A DNA stretch of 64,000 nucleotides, from positions 22,658,758 to 22,722,757 of the forward strand of contig CM073323.1 in the NCBI GenBank assembly GCA_037043015.1, read 5' to 3'. The translations under genes were made by a program, and so were the position numbers. Below, one piece after another: positions 21,960-32,519 of the stretch. This stretch comes from Bryum argenteum. Its lineage: Eukaryota > Streptophyta > Bryopsida > Bryales > Bryaceae. The notes under the pieces are model-generated. The model had not been told where the DNA came from and did not search any database. It saw only the letters and a program-made list of their open reading frames with translations. Positions within the stretch are counted from its first letter, which is position 1. Every line of letters starts with the position of its first letter.

Positions 21960-22218
21960 CGTGACGAAATTTCCAACTTCGATCGGTACAACCTTGATTG
22001 CTGTTTGCCGGATCTCCAGGGTCCGAACCTGAACACCATGGCGGCGGAGGCGAAGCTGGGTTTCATGTGCGAAGAGGCTCAGGTGGTCCTCAGCATGCGG
22101 CTGGGATCTGAATGAGACTCTTTCGTTGCTGCCAATTATCTGCGAGTTGGCGTCTACCTCCAGTTTGTTCTGGTGGAGCCATCGCGCTTCAAAAAGCATT
22201 GTGCAAGCTTCTAGGCTC
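21960..22218 (+). pseudogene. Possibly B3-domain-like exon, array copy B, one stop codon
   Basis: The frame GPNLNTMAAEAKLGFMC...VVLSMRLGSE reaches a TGA at 22113-22115 where unit D has TGG, then continues DSFVAANYLRVGVYLQFVLV, EPSRF. The order of a W-x-x-F-V-x-x-N-x-L-x-V-G-x-x-L-x-F pattern followed by RFKVH resembles the C-terminal half of a plant B3 DNA-binding domain; this is pattern resemblance only and could be wrong. A single nonsense change disables it. It is followed by a probable intron starting at the GTGATACC after AGGCTC. Confidence 0.4.
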
Positions 22219-22869
22219 GTGATACCGTGTTGCGGCACATTACAAGATAAATTTGCAAGGTTCAGAGCTGGAAGGTCCAGTTTATGTAGATAGTAGTACT
22301 CACCCCTCAAAGCTCTTTAGTGAAGACTGAGTGGACAGATGCACTGACACATGAACATCGCTTTGGTGGAAGTCCCTCAGTTCTGATTTTCTGGACGATT
22401 ATTCTGAGTTATGGACTCAGAGGGAAGTTGCTGCAGGTCGTCTTAGAAGTACAGATGAAAAGGAGACACAGCAGTAATCCCTGGATTGCCTTTCTGCTTC
22501 TCTACGTAGTGCCCGTCTCATATCACCAAGTTCTCTGTTTCGAAGGTCAGTACTGAATAATCTCTGTCTGAGCCAGTCCTTGCCGCAATATACACAAAGG
22601 CAAACAAATAGTTATTGAACTCAAAAGTTCTGTTCTGGTAGAACGGTTGATCTTCTCACTCAGTTGATTTCGTTTGATGCCAAGTGTATGTGGAATTTGT
22701 TTCAAAAAAGAAAATGATCTAGAATGATAGAATAGTTCATCTTCCAAATTTTTTATCGCAAACAGTCGAAAGGATTCTGAACGTTGGCAATGGCTGTCTA
22801 CATTCCCCAGAAGATCTCCAAGTTGCAGTTACAGGAAGACAGAAGGTACTCGTCATTCCCATAAATATG

Positions 22870-23476
22870 GCTTCTCTGTGAGTTCGGCAGTATCTGACTA
22901 GATCCGCCTGGGGCCGCCCAAGCATTCTTGGAGACCACGGCGCGCTCCATCGCCTTGAGCACCATCGTCCCCGTGGCTTTCATATGCGTACTTTACAGTC
23001 CACACGTATTCGGCAGTCGCCCCGTGCGGCACAAAGTGCAACTCCGCGCTGAAGGAGCTGTAGTGGGGATCGCCTTCCAGGACCGTGTAGCCCTTCCAGG
23101 ACCGTGTAGCCGAAGGTTTTGGTGGCTTCGTCGACCTTGTCGACGAGCTCTTTCACCTGATCGCCATTCGGGATTGCTACCATCCAAACAAACATGTCAT
23201 TCACTCGACAAATAAAAAAAATTCAGACGAAGTGATCCAAACAAACATGTCATTCACTCGACAAATAAAAAAAATTCAGACGAAGTGATGACATAATTTT
23301 GCAATTATGCACTTCAAGGGACCCATAGTGATCACCCGAATGCTTCCAGGCTCGCCTTCACCCTCCACATACTCCGCCTTAGCGAAGTACTCCGGGAGCA
23401 GGTCGTACATAATTGTGTCGGAATGCTTGCAGGCGTGCCAGAGTTCGTCGAGGGCCTGAGAGAGAGTGTGAGCCAT
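22870..23476 (-). pseudogene. Bet v 1/PR-10-like gene copy, frameshifted
   Basis: Exon 1 starts at ATG 23474-23476: MAHTL, then DELWHACKHSDTIMYDLLPE and GEGEPGSIRV, typical of the first half of Bet v 1-like proteins of about 160 aa. After an intron (containing a 53-bp tandem duplication, 23183-23288) exon 2 gives IPNGDQVKELVDKVDEATKT, FGYTVLEG, then a 19-bp tandem duplication (around 23075-23113) shifts the frame; DPHYSSFSAEL and, in another frame, VLKAMERAVVSKNA follow, the latter resembling the C-terminal helix. Bet v 1-like proteins bind hydrophobic ligands in a cavity and include PR-10 and major latex proteins. Faces copy 2 head to head, 34 bp between arms. Confidence 0.75.
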
Positions 23477-24099
23477 GGGGAGATGAATTCCAACAGCAAG
23501 ATAGAGCAAGGTGAGTGAAGTTAGGGGGAGAAGAGCGAAGAAGTGGAAATGGTGCATTTGGGGTCGAACTTCTTTCACGTCCATTTCCATTTCCACTTCT
23601 TCGCTCTTCTCTCCCTAACTTCACTCACCTTGCTCTATCTTGCTGTTGGAATTCATCTCGCCATGGCTCACACTCTCTGTGGCAATCAGGTCCTCGATGC
23701 CTCCATCGACGAACTCTGGCACGCCTGCAAGCATTCCGACACAATTATGTACGACCTGCTCCCGGAGTGCTTCACTAAAGCGGAGTATGTGGACGGCCAA
23801 GGCGAGCCTGGAAGCATTCGAGTGATCATTATGGGTCCCTTGAAGTACTATGGGTCCCTTAAAGTGCATAATTGCAATATTATGTCATCACTTTGTCTAA
23901 ATTTTTTTTACTTGTCGAGTGAATGACATGTTTGTTTGGATGGGAGCAATCCCGAATGGCGGTCAGGTGAAAGAGCGTGTCGACAAGGTCGACGAAGCCA
24001 CCAAAACCTTCGGCTACACGGTCCTGGAAGGCGATCCCCACTACAGCTCCTTCAGCGCGGAGTTGCAGTTTGTGCCGCACGGGACGACAGCCGAATGGG
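23010..24099. repeat. Bet v 1-like long inverted repeat, spacer 34 bp
   Basis: Arms 23010-23552 and 23587-24099 pair through both exons and the intron of the two gene copies. The centre is GAAGAAGTGGAAATGG against CCATTTCCACTTCTTC. The 34-bp spacer contains GGGGTCGAACTTC. Such a structure, if transcribed, folds into a stem of about 500 bp. Confidence 0.85.
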
Positions 24100-24106
24100 C
24101 TACTTC
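23663..24106 (+). pseudogene. Bet v 1/PR-10-like gene copy, 3'-truncated
   Basis: ATG at 23663 opens MAHTLCGNQVLDASIDELWH and runs to GEPGSIRVIIMGP at the usual intron position; the junction text GGGTCCCTTGAAGTACTATG, repeated once, makes the exact donor uncertain. Exon 2 (about 23948-24100) gives IPNGGQVKERVDKVDEATKT and YSSFSAELQFVPHG, then stops matching the family at TTAEW. From there the DNA is array-unit sequence (CGCTACTTCCACACACAAGAAC), so about the last 50 residues are missing. Not frameshifted in what remains, but incomplete. It inserted into unit B: units A, C and D run from TCTGAC straight to CTACTTCCA or equivalent. Confidence 0.75.
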
Positions 24107-24451
24107 GCTACTTCCACACACAAGAACTCCAATGCACTGAACAAGATTGTCACTGTAGACGCTGATATTCAGGCATGAACTGAAGCATGAACAATTGCAG
24201 TTCCTCTCCTGAGAAGCCATTATTACCCATTCTCCAACTCAGTGCACAGTCATTGCACATTCTTTTGGCGCAAACTGTGCTCTACAGCAACAACTTTCCA
24301 TTGAACTCCCCTGTAGTAAACACGTACGCTCCGAACTCTCATAGATCTCCTAACCTAAGTACGTAACCGTGGTCCACGCTGGTTCAAAATTGTAAGTGAA
24401 ATCGAAGAAGACGAAAATGGGTTATTGACGATGTACGATCTGACTGTGTAG

Positions 24452-24944
24452 GTACTTCGATTTACGAACTAGAAGACTCTTTGTCCCAAACAGAATGCTG
24501 TACTACATCCTCTGGGAGCGGCCAAAACTGAAAATGCTCGCCACGGACATCAGCGACGTGGAAGAGGCAATCGAAGCGTTTCAAGCTGCAGCTCGTAAGT
24601 GTGAGAACAAATCTCTGGCTCGTGATTGTGACCTGGCTGTGTCGCAGAGTTTTGCGGTGTTGGAGAAGCTGAAACAATCGCTGAGAGAACAGGAAGCCCA
24701 GGTTGCGATCCATTGCCGTCCTTGTTTCAGAAACGCTTGTTTGGATCATGTGCTAAAGATGTTGAGGTCAATCCAAATGCAGCGCGCGTTTGAGTTTGAT
24801 TCGGAGCGGGAGCGTCAAACGGTTGTTGTCGAAATCGGGGAGTGTGTCGATGAATGCAAGCAATCAAAGTGGTGCTTGTTAAGTAGCACCGTGGGTAATA
24901 CCATCAGTGATGGAGTTCCAAATGAATGTGTACTTGTTGGATAA
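24452..24944 (+). CDS. Conserved exon of unknown function, array copy B
   Basis: Follows an intron GTAAGT...TGTGTAG of about 60 bp. The frame opens YFDLRTRRLFVPN and stays open for 163 codons, about 20 longer than copies A and C because the stop in the KQS...C region is shifted by a small indel. It keeps ISDVEEAIEAFQAAARKC and SFAVLEKLKQSLREQE. Family not recognised. Whether it is expressed is unknown; the Bet v 1-like insertion separates it from its upstream exons by 1.2 kb. Confidence 0.45.
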
Positions 24945-25034
24945 ATGATGTAGTTCTGATATGTATAGTATGAGAGTCGGGCAAGGTAAAGACTCTGAGG
25001 ATGAAGGAATTTTCCAATTATGACCACGAGGATA

Positions 25035-25195
25035 AGCACAACACAAGTCCTCATGATGGCACGCAAGTCGTTTAAGATCCAAGATCCACAACACAAGTCC
25101 TCATGATGGCACGCAAGTCGTTTAAGATCCGATGGCACGCAAGTCGTTTAAGATCCAAGATCCACGTTCAAGATCCACGTTCAAGCTGGACTTGT
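25035..25195. repeat. Tandem repeat of about 58 bp
   Basis: ACACAAGTCCTCATGATGGC and GCACGCAAGTCGTTTAAGAT recur two to three times, with a terminal CAAGATCCACGTT duplication. Frames across it on the minus strand are repeat artefacts. Confidence 0.7.
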
Positions 25196-26314
25196 GCTAG
25201 TATGAGGACTTGTACCATGTTGTATCGTGCTCTTTGTAGATGTTGGATTACTTTGCCACTTACTTTCAGTCTCTTAGCTTAATAACCTCTTTGAGCAATT
25301 TGGTTTTGACTTCATTGTCTAGTTATGTTGATGCTCCATGTGCAAAATTTGCATTGAAATTCATAGTTTCATAGTGACCACCATGATGACATACATACAT
25401 AAATGTTGGATTCTTGATATTCTTGAATCTTTATGATATTGAAAGCAATTACCTTTGGAGAATATTACGAAAAATTGGATAATTTTGTATGTATCTTTGT
25501 TGTCTACACTAGAATAGAGCATCACTTGACTCATGTTTCTATACTTTACATTTCCACTACAATGTTTAATATTTTTATTTTACCGAAACTAGTCTTGGTA
25601 TACACCAGTAGCTTGGACAGCTCTTAACAAGCTCAAAGTCTACCAGACTTAGGGTTTATCAAAACTTGTTGAATGTTGAAAATAATAATTTGGGTGAGAA
25701 ACTGAAATTTTGAGAACCTTCATCCCATGTTAATTTTGACAAAATTTGTTGCAATGGAGCTTAAACCAAGTTTATTGTTAGTTAGAGATAACAAATCTTC
25801 AATCAATCCAAGATGGAATGTAAATTTGGCTTGCTTTTGGGTTCAAGAATTAGTTATTTTGAGATACCTAAGCATGAGATCATATTTACGATTACAATTT
25901 TTTCTAAAAAAGTTTCTGATAAAATAGGAGTTTTGGTATGTCTAAATGGTTTGCTTTTTTGATACCACAAATAGAATACTTACTTCTTAATCATTATCAC
26001 TTAGTAAATTATGTGCAATATACCCAATTTACAATCTTAGATTCTAGCGATTTACACACTACAACAACAATGTTACATTTCAAGTTTTCAACGTGTCTCT
26101 CTGTGGTCTTGTTGTGTTTGGAGAATCTGCAAGGTTTAGTGTACTTTGCATGTTTGAAAGGGTATTTTTACTGCAAAATGTTGAAGGTGGTGTTTAATGG
26201 AAGTTGAGATTGAGAGTCACACCTCGACTTGGATACTTGGATAGCTTGCGAGTGAATTAACTATTGATGTGGTTAAATTTCAGCAAGTAAACCTTTGGCA
26301 ACCTTTTTGTATGG
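25196..26314. other. AT-rich spacer, nothing recognised
   Basis: Diverged repeat text shared with 18.7 and 33.0 kb at 25600-25800. No coding signal. Confidence 0.45.
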
Positions 26315-26325
26315 TGGTCTTTGAA

Positions 26326-26685
26326 GAGGCACCACAAGCCTTGGCTTGGTGGTTAGGGCTTAGGCCCCCAATGAGGAGGTCGTGGGTTCTATTCCCCATG
26401 TCAGCGTGGTGCTCACCACTATAGTCCACCCAACTATTGTGGGGGGTCTTTGGACCTTGTTGTATGGGTACCTCAAAGGCCTTTGGGGGGATACTATGTC
26501 AAGTATCTTCAAAGCATTAGTAACTAGGCTAGAAACTAGCGTAGTTATAGTGTCCACCCTCGAGAGGGGGAAGTAATATTGTTCCAATTTCCCCTTGTCC
26601 GGTGGCCATCGGGATATTAGCATTACGAACGGACACTTCATTCACGCCGGCCCCTTAGAAAGGGACTGGAGTTTCTATCATCATC
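26326..26685 (+). mobile_element. tRNA-derived SINE, 360 bp, 11-bp target duplication
   Basis: Perfect direct repeats TGGTCTTTGAA flank it (26315-26325 and 26686-26696). A pol III A-box-like TGGTGGTTAGG (26348-26358) and B-box-like GGTTCTATTCC (26385-26395) are spaced as in tRNA genes, but the rest is not a tRNA. The tail ends in a short ATC repeat rather than poly(A). Confidence 0.8.
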
Positions 26686-26699
26686 TGGTCTTTGAAAGA

Positions 26700-27604
26700 G
26701 GTAAAATTATTCTTGTAAGTACATTTAGCTAACTCCATAGCTTTTACTAAGTGCTCTTTTAAAGGCTTTTATCAAATCTTTATCAATAAGTTTTTGACTT
26801 TTTAGAAATATTTTAGTTGAAAATTACTCATGACTAAAATTTCAATAATCATGGCAATATAATCCTAAGTCAATCACTCAATCCCAATTGCTCCAAAATT
26901 GCAACTTCAAAAAATAACATGCCTCTTGGCAATGAAGAAAACATGGGCAACCAAAACCTTATGCTTTTAGACTCTTAGAAGGGGATATTAAGTATTTTGA
27001 GACAATTTGCAATCTCAATTTAAATCAGTGGTTAAAAATAGTAAATCTGGTGTCAAGTAAAATGAGACTAAAATGAAAATGAGACTCCAATGAACCCAAC
27101 AAAAGAATGTAAGATGAACCCTCGATACCAGAAATTCTAATAATACATTTGTTGATCTTTGATATTCATTATTTTGAGACATAAAGTATATTGAGACTAC
27201 TTCACATCTCATTACTCGTGTCATAGATCGCAAGCTTCAAGGACCCAAAAAGTTTTTTGAATGAATAAAATCATTACTTAAAAGAAAAATATATACAAGA
27301 AGTAATCCGACGAAAGGACATACTATCTATAGATAGATAAATGAAATTATCACAACACCAATGGAAGGAAAGAATTCCATGGAAATACATTGAAATCGAT
27401 ATAATTCTCATTATTATCTATCATAATAACTTTGTAGTTTTCTTAATGTGTTCTTGTAGCTCCCCATTGAGCCAATCGGGCTCACATTGTCTTAGACTTT
27501 TGCCTAGTCTTGAGCCCTTACGTAAAGTGGCCTTTAATGAAAGAATTATGTATGGTCTGTCCTACTTCTAAACAAAATGTATGTTTTGAGATATCATACT
27601 CCGA
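26700..27604. other. AT-rich spacer, nothing recognised
   Basis: No supported feature. Confidence 0.45.
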
Positions 27605-27850
27605 TAAAATGGCATTATTCTGGTAAAATGGCACACTTCAAATTTCTGAAGTGGAGTTTTAATAACCATGTGATATAATAGAATATGAAGGTGATATTAG
27701 GAAAAATGAGTGACATTGTATATATAGGAGTAATATTACAATAGCAAATGTGATAACATAATACACCACTCCTTGCGAGCACAAATGTAAGATCAGGTTT
27801 GACAAAATGGCACAATGCATAGTGCCATTTTAACGAAATGGAGGTTCTAT
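27605..27850. mobile_element. MITE-like repeat, GCCATTTTA family (copy 2)
   Basis: Starts AAAATGGCATTATTCTGGTA and ends TAGTGCCATTTTAACG, an imperfect inverted pair. A direct copy lies at 33525-33770, sharing GTAAAATGGCACAC, CATGTGA and GGAGT(A/G)ATATTA. Confidence 0.6.
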
Positions 27851-27937
27851 GCACAAATTTGTACTTTTCATCAAGTAAACCAATATATTAGCTTAAGACG
27901 TTTAAATTTTGTAGCATTTAACCTCAGTTCTGTTAAT

Positions 27938-28342
27938 GGCATTATTCCAATAAAACGACGCTTTTTGGGTTGCTTAAAATGAAAAAAATAGCATTAGTTT
28001 TTGTCAAGTTTTGACATGATAGGGTAAATATTTCTAACCGCATTTCAAAAACAACAATGTTTTTGAATGGCTGTTCAGAAATATTGCCCTTTGACTATGT
28101 CCAAAGGTCAAAATCCATAAAAAATATGTGATATTACGGAAATTTTAGTGATATTACAAAACTCATTTGATATTATGGAGTGCATGTGTGATATTAATGA
28201 ACATGCCATATTGCACGCATAAATACTTTTGAACTTCAATGTTGAAATATGCTTGTAAAATGGCGGGTTTTAGAATGGCTCATAGGAGATTTGGCAAAAT
28301 GGCACAAAGAATACCGCCATTTTAATAGAATTGAGGTTATTT
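27938..28342. mobile_element. MITE-like repeat, GCCATTTTA family (copy 3)
   Basis: Starts GGCATTATTCCAATAAAACG and ends CCGCCATTTTAATAGAATTG. Its interior matches the 19.0-19.43 kb copy more than the short copies. Confidence 0.5.
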
Positions 28343-28814
28343 GAGGTTTTACCTCTTATAGTTATATGTTGCAAATTTTTTTAATCATTCACAAGATTTA
28401 TGTCATCTTGTAATTTCAAGCCTTATACCTAGCCTTTTAGTTTTAAAAGTTGTTTGAAGTCCTAAACGTAGGATCTTAGAGTTGAACTTAATTTATTTCT
28501 ACTACTTTAATCATCTTTACTTGATTTGATTCTAAATATCACACCATAATATCTAAAGTACAGTAAATGTATGTTGTACAAAAGTTTTATTTAACAGTTT
28601 GGATCGTATAAAACTATAGGGTCCAATCACTACAAGTTGGCCAAATTTTTAAAACTTTTACAAAACAAGTGTGACGTGCACAAAAAGGGCGCGTGCCCCA
28701 CCTATGTGTGTAGTTTACACGTTCACATGCGTCTTTTCCACATAAATTTGAGCATATTTCTCATGTTTTAGAACTACAAATTGGATTCAATGCGTAAGAT
28801 TGAACCACAATCTT

Positions 28815-29040
28815 TTTGCTTTGCATTCGTGACCGCCTCTCTCGCTCTAAGGCCATCCCTCTCGCACAACATTTTTGCATTCGGTGTCTTTTGCAGAGTT
28901 TTTGCAAAGTTCTCTTGCTTTGCATTCGTGATTACCTTTCTCACTCTAAGGTGTCCCTCAAGCACGGATTTCTTTGCTTTGCATATGTAAATGCATTTCT
29001 CGCTCTAAGGCCTTCCCTTTCCCTCAAAATCACTCCAATG
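28815..29040. repeat. Minisatellite, about 100-bp unit
   Basis: CTTTGCATTCGTGA and CTCGCTCTAAGG recur about three times with AT-rich text between. Short frames in it are artefacts. Confidence 0.6.
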
Positions 29041-29069
29041 GACCCTAGAGCGTCAAGTTTGTTTTGAGT

Positions 29070-29664
29070 CACACAAATACCATATTAATAATGTCAAGTT
29101 ATGTCATTGTTATGTCAAATGTTGTAACTATGTCTTGTCGACATATCATGTCAAACAAACACAATTTTCACTCCAATAGGATCTGCTATTCTTCTTCTTT
29201 TTGTCATTGTGTTGTACTAACTTATTCTTGAGCCGTGAGGAGTTCAGATTCAACTTATTTTTACGAAGTAGTAACGAGTGCAGAGTTTCTAGATTGCATT
29301 CCTCATGGCCGTCCCCTGATTGTCGTCGACATGATTATACAATATACAACTGCAAGGAGTCATTCCAACGGGCTCCCTGATTACGACCGATAGGAAGACG
29401 AGGACATTGACAAGGTAACGGGCCACCACAACACCAACCTCCTCGTGCATCTGGAGAAGGCAAGCAACTAGCACCAATGCCAAAAGCGAGCACATTAGCA
29501 CAACCCACAAAAGAGAAATCTAAAACAACAAAATTAGGTACTCAATTCTTGGGTCATTTACCGTTCAATTGCAGCTCAATTATTCAGTATGTACTCTACT
29601 AAAATTCAGAATTTTTTTGGTCGAGTTGCACATCATGACCTCCAATAAGAGGAGGGCAGACAAA
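29070..29664. other. Spacer, nothing recognised
   Basis: No supported feature. Confidence 0.4.
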
Positions 29665-29934
29665 CACTACTACAATTTGAGGGGGTTTGCAACGTTTTCT
29701 TCTCAAACATTGCTCAAGTTTATCAACGTCTAGGAACTCCCTTGAGCAACGTTTCCAAGAAAATAAGCAACGTTATCAAATTACCAAGCAACGTTTTTTA
29801 TAATGGAGTTGAAAACGTTGCTTAGTTTTTGTGAACGTTGCTCAAGCAAGTTTCCAGAACGTTACTAAAATTGAGCAACGTTTACTAAAAAGCAACGATT
29901 GGAACGTTGCAAACCCCCCTCTTTTCTGGTAGTG
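29665..29934. mobile_element. CACTA-type MITE, 270 bp, most complete copy
   Basis: CACTACTACAATTTGAGGGG at the left and, reversed, CACTACCAGAAAAGAGGGG at the right. The interior holds at least eight copies of a GAGCAACGTT-like motif in both orientations, as expected for subterminal transposase-binding repeats of CACTA elements. No clear 3-bp target duplication. Confidence 0.75.
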
Positions 29935-30149
29935 GAAACATGAATTGCATTGGTAAATAGATTGATGACGAGCTCGATTCTCACAGTTGCATCACAATGA
30001 CAATACACCAAAAGTTCTGCATAGTTTCATTCAAATCATCACATTCAGTTTGAATGTGCTCCTGTCGAAACACATCTTTTGCATTTACCGTCCCTTATAT
30101 ATTTATAACTCTCATAAATGTGCAGGGCTGACTCGACATAATTGAGTAT

Positions 30150-30790
30150 AGATGCCACAATATTCAACTCGAGTTGAGTTGAACTAGCAAGCGATCAATT
30201 TGTTTAATAGTATAGGATAAGAGTAAATCATAATTTCTTCATTTGCATTCAACTCGACTCGAGTTGAATCTATCCTAAGGTGGCCCTAAGATGTGGAGTT
30301 GTCACTGTTAAACTTGAGTCAAGTTGAATCAGTTTTACCCTGCAATATGTGAATAGTGTAAGTTACAGTGGTAAGACATCATATCTTTAGCGCGATGTTG
30401 ATCGCTCCTGGCCCACTGTACCGGTTTAGTTACTATTCGTTGTCAGATTCAATTCGACGCGATTTGATTTTCCTACCTAGCCTGTTTACTCAGCTTATTT
30501 TAATGAAATCTTGTGATTTGACATTATTATGTCGATTTCATCATATCATACTTCTGACTAAGCGTGTAACTACTAACTAACTGGATATATTGGGGGGGGG
30601 TTAACTTTGAGTGAAGTGATTCAACTCAAATCGAGTTAAATTTTCTACTCCGCGTTTTTTCTTTTGCTTCTAAATGTATGAGTAGAAAATTTTATTTCTA
30701 GTTCAACTCAAGTCGAGTTGAACTGCTGTATTTGAATCCTTCTTTGAGGATTCAACTCAACTCCGTTCAGCTATAGTCGAGTTGAACTGG
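30150..30790. repeat. Cluster of about 20-bp imperfect palindromes
   Basis: Six sites of the form TTCAACTCGA.TCGAGTTGAA (for example near 30164, 30253, 30314, 30627, 30707 and 30755) are scattered in unrelated AT-rich DNA over 640 bp. Confidence 0.55.
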
Positions 30791-31140
30791 TTCATGTACC
30801 CTACCTACAAGGAATACTACTACTATGTAAAATATACAAATACACAACTTTGTAGCGAAACACTAGTGCTACAAAATCATTTCAATTGAATAGGAGCAAA
30901 TTAGGGTTCACTCACCCATGGTTATCAGTGATTTTTGTCTCGCACGTGAAAGTCGGAAACAATTGGAGAAGCTTCAGCTTAGTTGTTAACCTGTTATTGC
31001 ATTCAATCATACTTTCAATGTTGTTATATCATACACTCAATGTTGACACTAGAATGAGAAATGAGATCTTAAGTATACAACAAGCAATGGTATTCGTATC
31101 AATAGATTCCATGTGAATCAATTGCAAGCAACACGGTTAA

Positions 31141-31193
31141 TTTAGAGTAAATCAGAGTTAATTTATTGTAAGTTAACTCTAATTTACTCTAAA
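31141..31193. repeat. 53-bp hairpin
   Basis: TTTAGAGTAAATCAGAGTTA pairs with TAACTCTAATTTACTCTAAA across a loop of about 13 bases, with one mismatch. Confidence 0.7.
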
Positions 31194-31799
31194 CTACATT
31201 AAGAACTAGAGGAAAGCAAACGCAATGGAATACTTATAGCACTGTTTTCTGGACCAGAAAATTGACAAATGGAGGATATAATATTGAATTCTACAAAGCA
31301 ATGCAGAGACGAACACTTGAAGCATAATGAAAATAATGAATTAGATACAAAAGAGACTCAAGTGCAGTTCAATGTCAAATTGTAGATCTCCAACTCAATT
31401 CTAAGCTTCATGAATCTTTGAGATCAAGAAGACATATGACTGAAGAGATTCAGGTATTGACAACTGAAAGGATTTCTCATCTGTTCTAATTCAACCCTAA
31501 ACACCTGGAGAAATCCTAGCATTTGGAGTTACATTCATATAGCTGCTCAACAATTCATAAACCCTAAAACATAAGCAATTCTAGCAGCCAACTCTAGAAG
31601 CAGGATTCCTCATCTTTCCTAAAGCAATCCTACTCATTTGTAAAAAGCATTCGTCTCAAATTCAAGAGCTACTCTACACTTCAAAGTACCCTCAGGCTAT
31701 TTGAATTCAAGAAGTGAGCTTTAAAAAGCTCACACAGATGAAAGAAAAACTTCAAATAAAAACTGAAAACATGCAGAAAACAAAAAGCACTAAAAACTT

Positions 31800-32240
31800 A
31801 CCGGAACTCAAGGATGGGAGATGTCACCACCGCCTGGAACGTACAACGCCGCCACAAGAAGAGAGCGCAAGCGGAGGGGCGGTGATGGTGAGATAAACAC
31901 CAGATCTGCAGCTAAGAACAACGCGCAACAGAATAAAGAAGAAGAGCACGGCACGTATGGAGAGCTGAGAGCCAATAACGAGGCAGACGAGCGAGGGAAA
32001 CTGGCGGCACAAAGCAAGAAAACAAAGGCGGCGCAATGTTCAGCAAGAGGAAAAATGGCGAAGGAGCGAGGGAAACTAGCGGTGCACAAAACAGCTCAGG
32101 TGGAAAAGTGAGAGAGAATGGAGGCCAAACCCTAGGGCCCCCCTACCTCATTGGCAGCCCGGACTTCTCGGACTACTTACCCGTGGCTGATCCATACTGC
32201 TCGTCCCTGACCAATCCTGCCCGGGCCTAACCAGTCCTAC
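31800..32240 (-). other. GC-rich island, possible first exon or LTR piece on minus strand
   Basis: The only GC-rich stretch between 25 and 38 kb. On the minus strand it runs from a CCCTAGGGTTTGG motif with following C/T-rich text to TTGAGTTCCG followed by GTAAGT at about 31802, a good splice donor. No protein family is visible in any frame. It may be an untranslated first exon or part of a retrotransposon. Confidence 0.3.
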
Positions 32241-32299
32241 CCATGCCTACCCAGGCCTACACAAACGTGCCCAAGTCTGCACCTGCATTACGCGTTAAA

Positions 32300-32511
32300 T
32301 GAATTAGATACATTTTAGTACGTCTTCAACAATGATTTCACAAAAATAAGCAACGTTTTAACCCTCAAATTAATAAATTATGAATACCGTTACATGGTAA
32401 TTTGATAATGTTTCTTTTTTCCTTGGGAACATCGCTAAAGCAAGTTCAAAAATGTTGCTTCACTCGTATGAGAAAAAAGTGTCGCAAACACCCCAAAATT
32501 GTAGTAGTGCA
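32300..32511. mobile_element. CACTA-type MITE remnant
   Basis: Right end AATTGTAGTAGTG and GCAACGTT/GTTGCTT motifs match the family; the left end is eroded. Confidence 0.45.
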
Positions 32512-32519
32512 CCACGACA

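Larger units (their letters stand above)
21324..25000 (+). repeat. Tandem-array unit B
   Basis: Shares with units C and D, in the same order: the AATGCTGAATGTCC block, the GAGCCGGCACCGGCACC block (21730), the B3-like exon (22010), the GAGACACAGCAGTAATCC block (22463), the GCAATGGCTGTCTACATTCC block (22787), the GTAAACACGTACGCTCCGAA block (24317) and the conserved exon (24452). A Bet v 1-like inverted pair is inserted at about 22898-24107. Confidence 0.75.

Noticed and set aside
26340..26415. tRNA gene
   Set aside because: A and B boxes are present but no cloverleaf forms; the flanking 11-bp duplication makes it a SINE.
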